From the NCBI GenBank assembly GCA_002359085.1, contig DEQB01000036.1:1-6089 (forward strand): a DNA stretch of 6,089 nucleotides, given 5' to 3'. The notes beneath the pieces were generated by a model. The model worked only from the letters and a program-made list of their open reading frames with translations. It had not been told where the DNA came from and ran no database searches. This document shows, in pieces, positions 1 through 5,803 of the stretch (positions are counted from its first letter, which is position 1; each line of letters begins with the position of its first letter). The DNA is from Erysipelothrix sp. UBA3377 (GTDB lineage Bacteria > Bacillota_I > Bacilli_A > Erysipelotrichales > Erysipelotrichaceae). The position numbers were made by a program, and so were the translations under genes.

Positions 1-438
1 TTCAACTGCTGCCGGTCTTGCTAAGTCAGCCGCTACCAATAGGACACGTTTATCTTCTTTTGTTTTTAAATGATTCGCAATTTTCGCAATGGATGTCGTT
101 TTACCTGACCCTTGCAAACCCACCATGAGCAGTACCCCAGGGGTTTGTTTAAATTCTAAAGCAGACGTTTCACTACCCAAAATTTCTACAAGTTTATCAT
201 TAACAACCTTCACAAACATCTCTGCAGGATCAACACCACGGGTAACTTTTTCACCCAGTGCTTCTGCTTTTATATGTTCTAATAATTCATTAATAACACC
301 CAGATTCACATCCGCCTCTAAAAGCGCAATACGAATATCACCCAGTGCCTCTTCAATGTTTTTATCGGTTAAATTTGCTTTTCCACTGATTTTACGAAAT
401 GTATCTTGTAATTTCGTGGTTAAATTATCAAATGCCAT
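1..438 (-). CDS. ffh: Signal recognition particle GTPase Ffh (SRP54), N-terminal part, continues past the left edge
   Basis: This is the GTPase subunit of the bacterial signal recognition particle. With 4.5S RNA it binds signal sequences of nascent membrane proteins and delivers ribosomes to FtsY at the membrane. Only 146 residues are visible. They start MAFDNLTTKLQDTFRKISGK and hold the four-helix N domain (about 1-85, with the family-typical ALLEADVN at 38-45). The start of the G domain follows, with the P-loop GLQGSGKTT at 107-115 and the next motif DLARPAA at 138-144. Canonical Ffh has DVYRPAA there, so this is a mild variant. The ATG at 436-438 is preceded by an AGGAGGG ribosome binding site that overlaps the thiI stop, which supports this start. 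FtsY is the closest alternative, but the MAF start and lack of an acidic N-terminal extension favour Ffh. The M domain lies outside the window. It is the last visible gene of the operon, 9 bases after thiI. Confidence 0.96.
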   Translation of the reverse strand, partial: MAFDNLTTKLQDTFRKISGKANLTDKNIEEALGDIRIALLEADVNLGVINELLEHIKAEALGEKVTRGVDPAEMFVKVVNDKLVEILGSETSALEFKQTPGVLLMVGLQGSGKTTSIAKIANHLKTKEDKRVLLVAADLARPAAVE

Positions 439-442
439 TTTG

Positions 443-449
443 CCCTCCT
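443..449 (-). promoter_or_regulatory. Ribosome binding site of ffh overlapping the thiI stop codon
   Basis: Read on the minus strand the bases are AGGAGGG, a strong Shine-Dalgarno sequence ending 4 bases before the ffh ATG when the last G is counted (about 5-6 from the AGGAGG core). Its first two bases fall inside the thiI TAG stop (448-450). Ribosomes finishing thiI therefore sit on the ffh initiation site, which suggests translational coupling (inference). Confidence 0.8.
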
Positions 450-1641
450 ATAAGAATGATTCTTCTTTTTCATCATGATATGAAAGTGTGATGGTTCGAA
501 TACTTTCAATCGCTTTACTTACCACCGCTTCAACATCAAATTTTTGTTCAAAGTCCGTAATCTTCTCACTTTTTGGTTTGATTACAGGATTTCTCGGTGT
601 AAAGATTGTACAGCAATCTTCAAAAGGTAAAATTGATGTCTCATATGTTCCAATCTTTTCGGCCAAGTTCACAATCTCTACTTTATCATAAGTTAGAAGC
701 GGTCTCAAAATTGGCAGTGTTTGGAAATCACCAATCGACTGCATACTTTCTAAAGTCTGGGAAGCAACTTGACCCAAGTTCTCACCATTTCCAATCGCTG
801 ATATTTTATGACTTTTCGCAAATGCATCCCCGATTCTTAAGAAGAATCTGCGCATCATGGTAATCGCATAGCTTTCAGGAACTTTATTATAGATATCCAA
901 TTGAATATCCGTAAAGTTAACGACGTGAACTTTGATCGTATTTTGGTATTTTGTTAAAGTGCGTGCTAAATCCAGTACTTTATCCAAAGCACCTTGTGAT
1001 GTATAAGGCGGTGATTGGAAATGAATCGCTTCAATTTCAACCCCTCTTTTCATCATCAAATACGATGCAACCGGGGAGTCGATTCCCCCGGATAACATCA
1101 TCAACACTTTACCTTGAATTCCTACAGGATATCCTCCCAAGCCTTCAATTTTATTTAACATGATATAGGCGCCATCTTTACGAACCTCAATTAGAATATT
1201 GATATCGGGTTTATGAACATCAACCTTGAAATCTGTGTTTTGTAAAATCAAACTGGCAACATGTCTGTTTATCGTATCTGACATGTGTTCAAATGTTTTG
1301 TCATGACGACGGGCAATCACTTTGAATGTTTGTCCGGCTGCTTCAAGTTTGATAAAATTTAAAGCAACTTCAGCCATCAGATTAATGTCTCTGTCTACTT
1401 TAATCGCTAAAGAAAAAGATGACAAACCAAAAACATCCTTGAGATATTCACTGACTGCTAATCCGTCTTCTCCATGTAAATGAATAAACAAACGATCAAA
1501 ATGCTTTTCATACGTTAAGTTTTCAAATTTTTTAAGTTTCGTTCTGATATTTCTTACCAAACGATTTGTAAAATCTTTTCTATTTTTTCCTTTGGTTGAT
1601 AGTTCTCCATATCTCACCAAAATATGATCATAATTGTACAT
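448..1641 (-). CDS. thiI: tRNA 4-thiouridine synthase ThiI (tRNA sulfurtransferase)
   Basis: This cytoplasmic enzyme uses ATP to adenylate U8 of tRNA and then transfers persulfide sulfur to make 4-thiouridine, a near-UV sensor. The protein has 397 residues. The N-terminal ferredoxin-like domain and THUMP tRNA-binding domain cover roughly 1-165. The PP-loop ATPase follows with SGGIDSPVA at 184-192, then the family block NGENLGQVASQT at 285-296 and EDCCTIFTPRNP at 341-352. The length and the end shortly after the PP-loop domain show the short form typical of Bacillota, without the C-terminal rhodanese domain of the E. coli enzyme. A neighbouring desulfurase probably passes sulfur directly to it. 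The ATG at 1639-1641 has a GGAGA ribosome binding site at 1651-1655, 9 bases away, inside the preceding gene. It overlaps the desulfurase gene by 14 bases, which fits a sulfur-donor/acceptor pair. A role in thiamine thiazole synthesis is less likely without rhodanese. Confidence 0.97.
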   Translation of the reverse strand: MYNYDHILVRYGELSTKGKNRKDFTNRLVRNIRTKLKKFENLTYEKHFDRLFIHLHGEDGLAVSEYLKDVFGLSSFSLAIKVDRDINLMAEVALNFIKLEAAGQTFKVIARRHDKTFEHMSDTINRHVASLILQNTDFKVDVHKPDINILIEVRKDGAYIMLNKIEGLGGYPVGIQGKVLMMLSGGIDSPVASYLMMKRGVEIEAIHFQSPPYTSQGALDKVLDLARTLTKYQNTIKVHVVNFTDIQLDIYNKVPESYAITMMRRFFLRIGDAFAKSHKISAIGNGENLGQVASQTLESMQSIGDFQTLPILRPLLTYDKVEIVNLAEKIGTYETSILPFEDCCTIFTPRNPVIKPKSEKITDFEQKFDVEAVVSKAIESIRTITLSYHDEKEESFL

Positions 1642-2773
1642 ATGCTTTCGTCTCCATTACTATATTTATTGCACGCTTTATTTCCTCTACAGTAGAATCA
1701 TCGTGTAGGCTGATGCGAATGCTGCTCAGCGCCTCTTTATCACTGCGCCCTAGGGCTTTTAAGACCGGTGAGGGGCTGTTTGATTGCGAATGACAGGTAC
1801 TTCTAGCAGATACCAAAACGTCCTTAGCATTCAACGCATTCATCATAATTTCACTACCTACATTTTTGATTGACATATTAAAAATATAAGGCGTACCTTC
1901 CCTAAAGGAATTTATCACAATATCAGGGTCATTTTCAAATGATTCCCACAATAATTTATTGAGTGCCACTATTTTTTGATAATTGGCATCTCTTTTTTCT
2001 TTGGCTAAGCGCATGGTTTTTGAAAAAACAATCGCAGGGATAGCGTTCAAAGTGCCCCCTCTTAAGCCAAATTCCTGTTGACCCCCCGTTATTAAAGGTT
2101 CAAAGGGTACATTGGCCTTTTTAACCAAAATCCCACTCCCCTTTAACCCATGAATCTTATGGGCAGAGAAAGAAATTGAATCCACCTGTTTTAAAGGAAT
2201 ATCCTCTTTAATAAAAGCTTGAACACCATCCACATGGAAATAAGCATTCGAGTGTTTTTTAATCAAAGCAGCATACTCAGAAATCGGAAATATACTTCCC
2301 ACTTCATTGTTGATGGCCATCATCGCAACCAAGATCGTATCTTCCCTCAAATGTTTCTTTATCAATTCAGGTTCAACATATCCTTTTTCATTGACGGGAA
2401 GTACATCCACATCATATCCAAAGACACGTTCCAGTTGATTAAATGTATCCGTCACAGAACTGTGCTCAACATTAGAAGTAATGATATGTTTACGACTCAT
2501 ATCCGCAAATACAATACCCTTAATGGCACTGACATTGCTTTCTGTACCCCCTGAAGTAAAAATGATTTCGTGGGGTAAAACACCCAAATACTTCGCAATT
2601 TGGTTTCGAGATTCACCCACCAAACTTGAAACACGCTGACCCATAACATGTAATGAATCAGCGTTCCCATAATATTTTTTTAATAAGCGATACACATCCT
2701 CAATGATTTCATCAAAGACAGGAGTGGTACTCGCCGCATCCAAATATATTAAATTATCGTGCACTTTGCGCAT
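1628..2773 (-). CDS. nifZ: Cysteine desulfurase, NifS/NifZ type, probable sulfur donor for ThiI
   Basis: This is a class V aminotransferase-fold, PLP-dependent enzyme of 381 residues that converts cysteine to alanine and leaves a persulfide on an active-site cysteine. Visible signatures are YLDAASTTP at 10-18, TSGGTESN at 73-80 (PLP phosphate contact), VEHSSV at 102-107, NNEVGS at 155-160, HVDGVQAF at 180-187 and SAHKIHG at 203-209, with the Schiff-base lysine at 206. The likely catalytic cysteine is C327 in SARSTCHS. This loop departs from the common SxGSACSS form. Its position between ezrA and thiI matches the B. subtilis arrangement, in which NifZ serves ThiI in 4-thiouridine synthesis; the symbol rests on that context. 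The ATG at 2771-2773 lies inside the end of ezrA (20-base overlap). A TGA stands four codons upstream in frame, so no earlier start is available. The AGGAG box at 2787-2791 is 13 bases away, longer than usual. A role in Fe-S cluster assembly cannot be excluded. Confidence 0.93.
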   Translation of the reverse strand: MRKVHDNLIYLDAASTTPVFDEIIEDVYRLLKKYYGNADSLHVMGQRVSSLVGESRNQIAKYLGVLPHEIIFTSGGTESNVSAIKGIVFADMSRKHIITSNVEHSSVTDTFNQLERVFGYDVDVLPVNEKGYVEPELIKKHLREDTILVAMMAINNEVGSIFPISEYAALIKKHSNAYFHVDGVQAFIKEDIPLKQVDSISFSAHKIHGLKGSGILVKKANVPFEPLITGGQQEFGLRGGTLNAIPAIVFSKTMRLAKEKRDANYQKIVALNKLLWESFENDPDIVINSFREGTPYIFNMSIKNVGSEIMMNALNAKDVLVSARSTCHSQSNSPSPVLKALGRSDKEALSSIRISLHDDSTVEEIKRAINIVMETKAYVQL

Positions 2774-4493
2774 TATTCTTAATCATCTCCTCGTATTGAC
2801 CGTTTGGTTTATAACGATCGACAGCATTGATAATCATCGTTAAACTTTGGGTATATTCTCCATTATTAAATGCCAGTTCAGCCTTTGTAAGTTCAGAATC
2901 AATATCTGAAACGTACGCTCTAAACTTATTCGCATAAACAATCGAGTTTTCACACATATCCACAACACCCACAAGATTATTGACGTTGTTGTGCAATTTA
3001 TAAATAAAATCAATGGCTTCAGAAACTGTACCATTTAATGTCGGCACATCCAAAATGGTTTGATCAAGTAAATCTTGTATTTGACGCACATATGCTCTAG
3101 ATTTTTGTAAATCATAAACATACGTCTCTGAGATTGAAGGTAAAGAACGTTTTTTAATTCTTACTTCAACATCATTGATAATCAAGTACAATTTCATCAA
3201 TTGTTTCTTAGCACGAATCTCATCTGCGTTCGCTTGATTCACACTGTTTAAAACATCGTAAAATTCCTTCGCCAACATTTCAATATCTTGTTTTACTTCA
3301 TTCATAGAAACCAATACAACTGTACCGGGTTTCTTTATTGCATCTACTTCGTTATCGATCACTTGACGGTGCTCATTTAAGGTATTGGCACGTGCTTCAA
3401 ATTTCGAAACATCTTTAACCAAATCTTTAAAATCAAACCGTTCTTGAACCACGGGTGCTTTATCTTTCAAATCTTGAATATTATCCAACAACTCATCCAA
3501 AACAGGAAATACATTGTTCATATCAACACGCACTTCATGACTTGCACTGTGTTCCTTCTCAATAAGAATAAGTAGCTGTTCCAAACGTGTTTTCGTATTG
3601 TAGAGGCTATCTGCACTCTTTTCAACATTAACCTCTGACAAGCGCTTTAAATCATCTTTTAAGACTTCAGCCAAAATACCCAAATTTTTAGGAACTTCCA
3701 AATGGTCTAAAAATACTGAGTCCGCCTTAACTGATTGATAGCTATCTGAGACCGTATCCAAAAGAACAGGGATCTCACCACGCGCCAAATCATATAATTT
3801 GGGAATCTCACTCAGATTAACAGCGTACGCAGCCACTTCTTCACGAATGCCCACGATCATTTCTTGTGCTTTGATATAATCAGAAGCGAACATCCATTCT
3901 TCAAATTGTGAGAACTGTGATTCAATATGTTTCGTCTGTGCTTCCAACACATCAAAAGCATCACGATACTGTGAAACGTTTCCCATCAACTTTGTTTTAT
4001 GATTTCTAAAAGTATCCTTTAAAACATTGATTTCATCTCGTTTCTCTTGTTCTTCTTCTAACACACCGTCAAGACGGACATCCAAAGAATTCGTAATACG
4101 AGACGCATCATCAATCAAAACCATCAGATCTTCCATAAGATTGTTTGCGATGGATAATTTATTAAACTCCAACGCATCCTCAATATCTTCCAGTACACTT
4201 GCGATTTCATCATGACGTTTATCCAAATCATCATACTCAAATTTCAAACTAGAAATCGTTTCTTCTTTATCTTCACTGGTTTTAGCAATATTGGTTGCTT
4301 TGTTCAATTTAAAAGATATCGGAACACTGATACACTCATTGTATTTAATTTCATACTGTTTTAACTTTTTAATGATACGACTCTTTTTCATACTGCGTAC
4401 CACAAATAAAATAACCAACAATAAAAGAAACGCGATAACGGTTCCCAATACTATAGGTTGACTCATGAATTCTATAAATTCACTCCAAGACAT
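2754..4493 (-). CDS. ezrA: Septation ring formation regulator EzrA
   Basis: EzrA is a membrane-anchored cytoplasmic protein of Bacillota that binds FtsZ, limits Z-ring assembly away from midcell and joins the division machinery. The 579-residue product (close to the usual 560-575) starts MSWSEFIEFM. One transmembrane helix spans about 13-33 (IVLGTVIAFLLLLVILFVVR) and is followed by a basic cluster (MKKSRIIKKLK), placing the rest in the cytoplasm. The remainder is almost entirely acidic, charged, leucine-rich helix, as expected for the spectrin-like EzrA repeats. Near the C-terminus YANKFRAY (about 520-527) sits where other EzrA proteins carry the conserved NRYR-containing QNR patch. I chose ATG 4491-4493 over the upstream TTG at 4497-4499: GAGGTGAT at 4499-4506 is ideally placed for the ATG but would touch the TTG. 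It is the first gene of the operon, divergent from rpsD, and overlaps the desulfurase gene by 20 bases. Confidence 0.93.
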   Translation of the reverse strand: MSWSEFIEFMSQPIVLGTVIAFLLLLVILFVVRSMKKSRIIKKLKQYEIKYNECISVPISFKLNKATNIAKTSEDKEETISSLKFEYDDLDKRHDEIASVLEDIEDALEFNKLSIANNLMEDLMVLIDDASRITNSLDVRLDGVLEEEQEKRDEINVLKDTFRNHKTKLMGNVSQYRDAFDVLEAQTKHIESQFSQFEEWMFASDYIKAQEMIVGIREEVAAYAVNLSEIPKLYDLARGEIPVLLDTVSDSYQSVKADSVFLDHLEVPKNLGILAEVLKDDLKRLSEVNVEKSADSLYNTKTRLEQLLILIEKEHSASHEVRVDMNNVFPVLDELLDNIQDLKDKAPVVQERFDFKDLVKDVSKFEARANTLNEHRQVIDNEVDAIKKPGTVVLVSMNEVKQDIEMLAKEFYDVLNSVNQANADEIRAKKQLMKLYLIINDVEVRIKKRSLPSISETYVYDLQKSRAYVRQIQDLLDQTILDVPTLNGTVSEAIDFIYKLHNNVNNLVGVVDMCENSIVYANKFRAYVSDIDSELTKAELAFNNGEYTQSLTMIINAVDRYKPNGQYEEMIKNNAQSAR

Positions 4494-4498
4494 AGACA

Positions 4499-4506
4499 AT
4501 CACCTC
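4499..4506 (-). promoter_or_regulatory. Ribosome binding site of ezrA, decides its start
   Basis: The minus strand reads GAGGTGAT, eight bases matching the 16S rRNA 3' end complement. From the GAGGTG core there are 7 bases to the ATG at 4493. The alternative TTG would begin 1 base after the core and overlap the match, so the ATG is the real start. Confidence 0.85.
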
Positions 4507-4517
4507 AACTTGGTATT

Positions 4518-4526
4518 ATTGTAACA
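4518..4526 (-). promoter_or_regulatory. Extended -10 promoter of the ezrA operon
   Basis: The minus strand reads TGTTACAAT, a TGn extended -10 with a five-of-six match to TATAAT. No good -35 box is visible at 16-18 bases upstream (TTTGGG at 17), as is common for extended -10 promoters. Transcription would begin near 4511, giving a leader of only about 18 bases that is almost entirely the ribosome binding site. It would drive ezrA, nifZ, thiI and ffh. Confidence 0.65.
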
Positions 4527-4670
4527 TATTTATAGTAAAGCCCAAACAATTACATGTTCAAAACATCAAAATTTCAAATGGCTTTCACCTGTTGATTATG
4601 ACCGTAATTTTACAATATAAATTTAATAAAACAATACACTCTTAATTTTCCTGAAAAAGCCTCGTTTCAT

Positions 4671-4699
4671 TTGACATTACAATGATTTTATCATAATAT
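4671..4699 (+). promoter_or_regulatory. rpsD promoter
   Basis: A perfect TTGACA lies at 4671-4676. The -10 is either CATAAT at 4692-4697 (five of six, 15-base spacer) or TAATAT at 4694-4699 (four of six, 17-base spacer). Either places the transcript start near 4704-4707, exactly where the first paired bases of the rpsD leader begin. Confidence 0.7.
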
Positions 4700-4705
4700 A
4701 TTAAG

Positions 4706-4840
4706 GCGTTAAGCATAGCAGCATGTAAAGTTATAAACCATAGTTTGGTTCGCGGCAGAGTTCAAAGTACCCTTGCTGTAAGGTGGAAACGAATTAAATC
4801 AAACTCAACTTATAATAATTTACAAGATCACTATGAACGC
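4706..4840 (+). promoter_or_regulatory. Structured rpsD 5' leader, probable ribosomal protein S4 autoregulatory RNA
   Basis: The roughly 135-base leader folds by eye into one long nested structure. P1: 4706-4710 and 4714-4718 pair with 4836-4840 and 4831-4835 (10 pairs, AAG bulge). P2: 4724-4729 with 4819-4824 and 4731-4736 with 4810-4815 (12 pairs). P3: 4742-4750 with 4797-4805 (9 pairs, one G-U). P4: 4752-4758 with 4773-4779 (7 pairs, including G-U). The P4 loop (4759-4763, AGTTC) can pair with 4791-4795 (GAATT) to form a pseudoknot. P1 ends 3 bases before the AGGAGGT site. In Bacillus, S4 represses its own gene by binding a pseudoknotted leader. This leader fits that idea in position and general form; I could not compare it with a covariance model. 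A competing hairpin, 4736-4740 with 4746-4750, would disrupt P3. Confidence 0.72.
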
Positions 4841-4842
4841 AT

Positions 4843-4849
4843 AGGAGGT
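4843..4849 (+). promoter_or_regulatory. Ribosome binding site of rpsD
   Basis: AGGAGGT lies 4 bases before the ATG at 4854 and directly after the closing helix of the leader, so leader folding or S4 binding could control access to it (inference). Confidence 0.85.
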
Positions 4850-4853
4850 CAAA

Positions 4854-5456
4854 ATGGCAAGAATTACAGGACCAGTATGGAAAAAGTCACGTCGTCTAAG
4901 TTTCTCAATCCTTGAAACAGGTGAAGAACTAAAACGTCGTAATTATCCCCCAGGTCAACACGGACAATCACGCCGTGCAAAATTAAGTAACTACGGTTTA
5001 CAATTACGTGAAAAACAACGTATTCGTTATATGTATGGAGTAACTGAAAAACAATTCTTCAATACATACAAAAAAGCAGTTAAAATGGAAGGTGTTACCG
5101 GTCATAACTTCTTATTCTTACTAGAATCAAGATTAGACAACGTGGTATACCGCATGAATTTAGCGCTAACCCGTAACGGTGCAAGACAACTTGTTAACCA
5201 CGGTCACATCTTAGTTGATGGAAAGAAAGTTGACATCCCTTCATTTACAGTGAAACCAGGACAAACCATTGAGTTACGTGAAAAATCACGCAACCTAAAA
5301 TCAGTCAAGGAATCACTTGAAGCAAGTGTAGGACATGTTGATTACGTATCATTCGATGATACAAACATGAAAGGTCAATATACACGTTTACCTGAACGTT
5401 CAGAATTGAACCAAGAAGTTAACGAAGCACTCGTTGTTGAATACTACAACCGATAA
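4854..5456 (+). CDS. rpsD: 30S ribosomal protein S4
   Basis: S4 is a primary 16S rRNA-binding protein that nucleates assembly of the 30S body and helps guard decoding fidelity with S5. The protein has 200 residues, the normal Bacillota length. It opens with MARITGPVWKKSRRLSFSIL, followed by RRNYPPGQHG at 28-37 and the helical REKQRIRYMYGV segment at 52-63. The S4 RNA-binding domain occupies about 92-155, with SRLDNVVYRM at 92-101, ARQLVNHGHILVDG at 110-123 and VKPGQTIELREKS at 133-145. The conserved end is VEYYNR. The N-terminal cysteines that bind zinc in some S4 proteins are absent, so this is the zinc-free form also found in B. subtilis. Codon choice (CGT, CAA, ACA, GTT) is biased as in highly expressed genes. 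It is monocistronic: own promoter, structured leader, strong ribosome binding site and terminator. It is divergent from ezrA, and rpsD also lies near ezrA in Bacillus. Confidence 0.99.
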   Translation: MARITGPVWKKSRRLSFSILETGEELKRRNYPPGQHGQSRRAKLSNYGLQLREKQRIRYMYGVTEKQFFNTYKKAVKMEGVTGHNFLFLLESRLDNVVYRMNLALTRNGARQLVNHGHILVDGKKVDIPSFTVKPGQTIELREKSRNLKSVKESLEASVGHVDYVSFDDTNMKGQYTRLPERSELNQEVNEALVVEYYNR

Positions 5457-5464
5457 TCGTTAAT

Positions 5465-5492
5465 AAAGACTCTCATTTTGGGAGTCTTTTTT
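5465..5492 (+). terminator. Intrinsic terminator of rpsD
   Basis: A stem AAAGACTCTC (5465-5474) pairs with GGGAGTCTTT (5480-5489), ten pairs with one T-G, around an ATTTT loop. A run of six T at 5487-5492 follows. It begins 8 bases after the rpsD stop. Confidence 0.93.
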
Positions 5493-5531
5493 AATTATTG
5501 GCTATGTTAAAGTTTATTGTTGATATAAGGT

Positions 5532-5565
5532 AAAAAATTAGAACTTCCATTTTTCTGGAAGTTCT
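5532..5565 (-). terminator. Intrinsic terminator for minus-strand transcripts
   Basis: A perfect 10-pair stem AGAACTTCCA (5540-5549) and TGGAAGTTCT (5556-5565) encloses a 6-base loop. On the minus strand it is followed by AA then six T (5537-5532), a proper T-tract. On the plus strand no T-run follows. It would therefore stop transcripts coming from the insertion-sequence side before they run antisense into rpsD. Confidence 0.75.
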
Positions 5566-5583
5566 ATTAAAAACTTTAAAAAG

Positions 5584-5671
5584 TAGTTTGGGGTTTGGGG
5601 TATTAAATTCACTAACCTGGGGAATAAAAAAAACTAACGGTAATACGACTACACATTAGTTTGGTGTTTGG
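5584..5671 (+). repeat. Imperfect 15-base direct repeat pair
   Basis: TAGTTTGGGGTTTGG at 5584-5598 recurs as TAGTTTGGTGTTTGG at 5657-5671, 14 of 15 bases alike and 73 bases apart. The function is unknown; such pairs can be protein-binding iterons or element ends. Confidence 0.6.
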
Positions 5672-5695
5672 TTATAATGGTTGTAAGAAAGAAGA

Positions 5696-5729
5696 AAGGA
5701 GATCCCTAGTTTCGACGCTAAATCTCCTT
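5696..5729. repeat. Inverted repeat / hairpin with sequestered ribosome-binding-like sequence
   Basis: AAGGAGAT (5696-5703) pairs perfectly with ATCTCCTT (5722-5729), with an inner TAG/CTA. It lies 18 bases downstream of a TATAAT box. The left arm looks like a Shine-Dalgarno sequence, but no start codon follows at a usable distance. There is no T-tract, so it is not a standard terminator. Confidence 0.5.
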
Positions 5730-5777
5730 ACCCTCGCACTATGATTATTATCAAAACCAACCTTCGCTTCAATACCT

Positions 5778-5803
5778 TGGACTGTCAACCCTTTAGTGGA
5801 CAA
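5778..5803. repeat. Probable terminal inverted repeat (IRR) of the IS3-family element
   Basis: The inward reading starts TGGACTGTCAACCCTTTAGT and continues GGACAA. It starts with the family-typical TG and lies 9 bases outside the transposase stop. On the minus strand it holds TTGACA (5788-5783) pointing out of the element. Its inner edge is approximate without the partner repeat. Confidence 0.6.

Larger units (their letters stand above)
5566..5777. other. Unassigned intergenic or remnant segment between the terminators and the IS end
   Basis: I recognise no gene in these 212 bases. They contain a near-perfect 15-base direct repeat, three GGGG runs (5590-5593, 5597-5600, 5619-5622), a perfect TATAAT at 5673-5678 without a convincing -35, and an 8-pair inverted repeat at 5696-5729. 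Short open frames enter from the IS on both strands: on the minus strand the transposase frame stays open past the IS end for 34 codons down to the stop at 5672-5674, and on the plus strand an ATG at 5741 runs 12 codons to the IS edge. Neither resembles a protein I know. The segment could be a decayed end of another mobile element or the original target region. Confidence 0.4.

Noticed and set aside
89..478. Plus-strand open frame of 129 codons over ffh
   Set aside because: It is antisense to the clearly recognisable Ffh N and G domains and its translation is low-complexity Ser/Thr/Asn-rich, as expected of a shadow frame.
2219..2554. Plus-strand open frame of 111 codons inside the desulfurase gene
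   Set aside because: It lies opposite conserved PLP-enzyme motifs, has no ribosome binding site and resembles no family I know.
2840..3034. Second minus-strand frame inside ezrA
   Set aside because: It is a shifted frame of the ezrA coding sequence with no ribosome binding site.
4527..4670. Additional gene, riboswitch or small RNA in the left part of the ezrA-rpsD gap
   Set aside because: The stretch is AT-rich with no open frame of note, no stable hairpin and no recognisable motif; the signals lie to either side of it.
5590..5622. G-quadruplex from GGGG runs
   Set aside because: Only three GGGG runs are present, the third 18 bases from the second, so a normal intramolecular quadruplex is not supported.
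5650..5678. Complete plus-strand promoter with TATAAT at 5673-5678
   Set aside because: The hexamer is perfect, but bases at the -35 position (5650-5655, TACACA) do not match, and no TGn extension precedes it, so it is not listed as a promoter.
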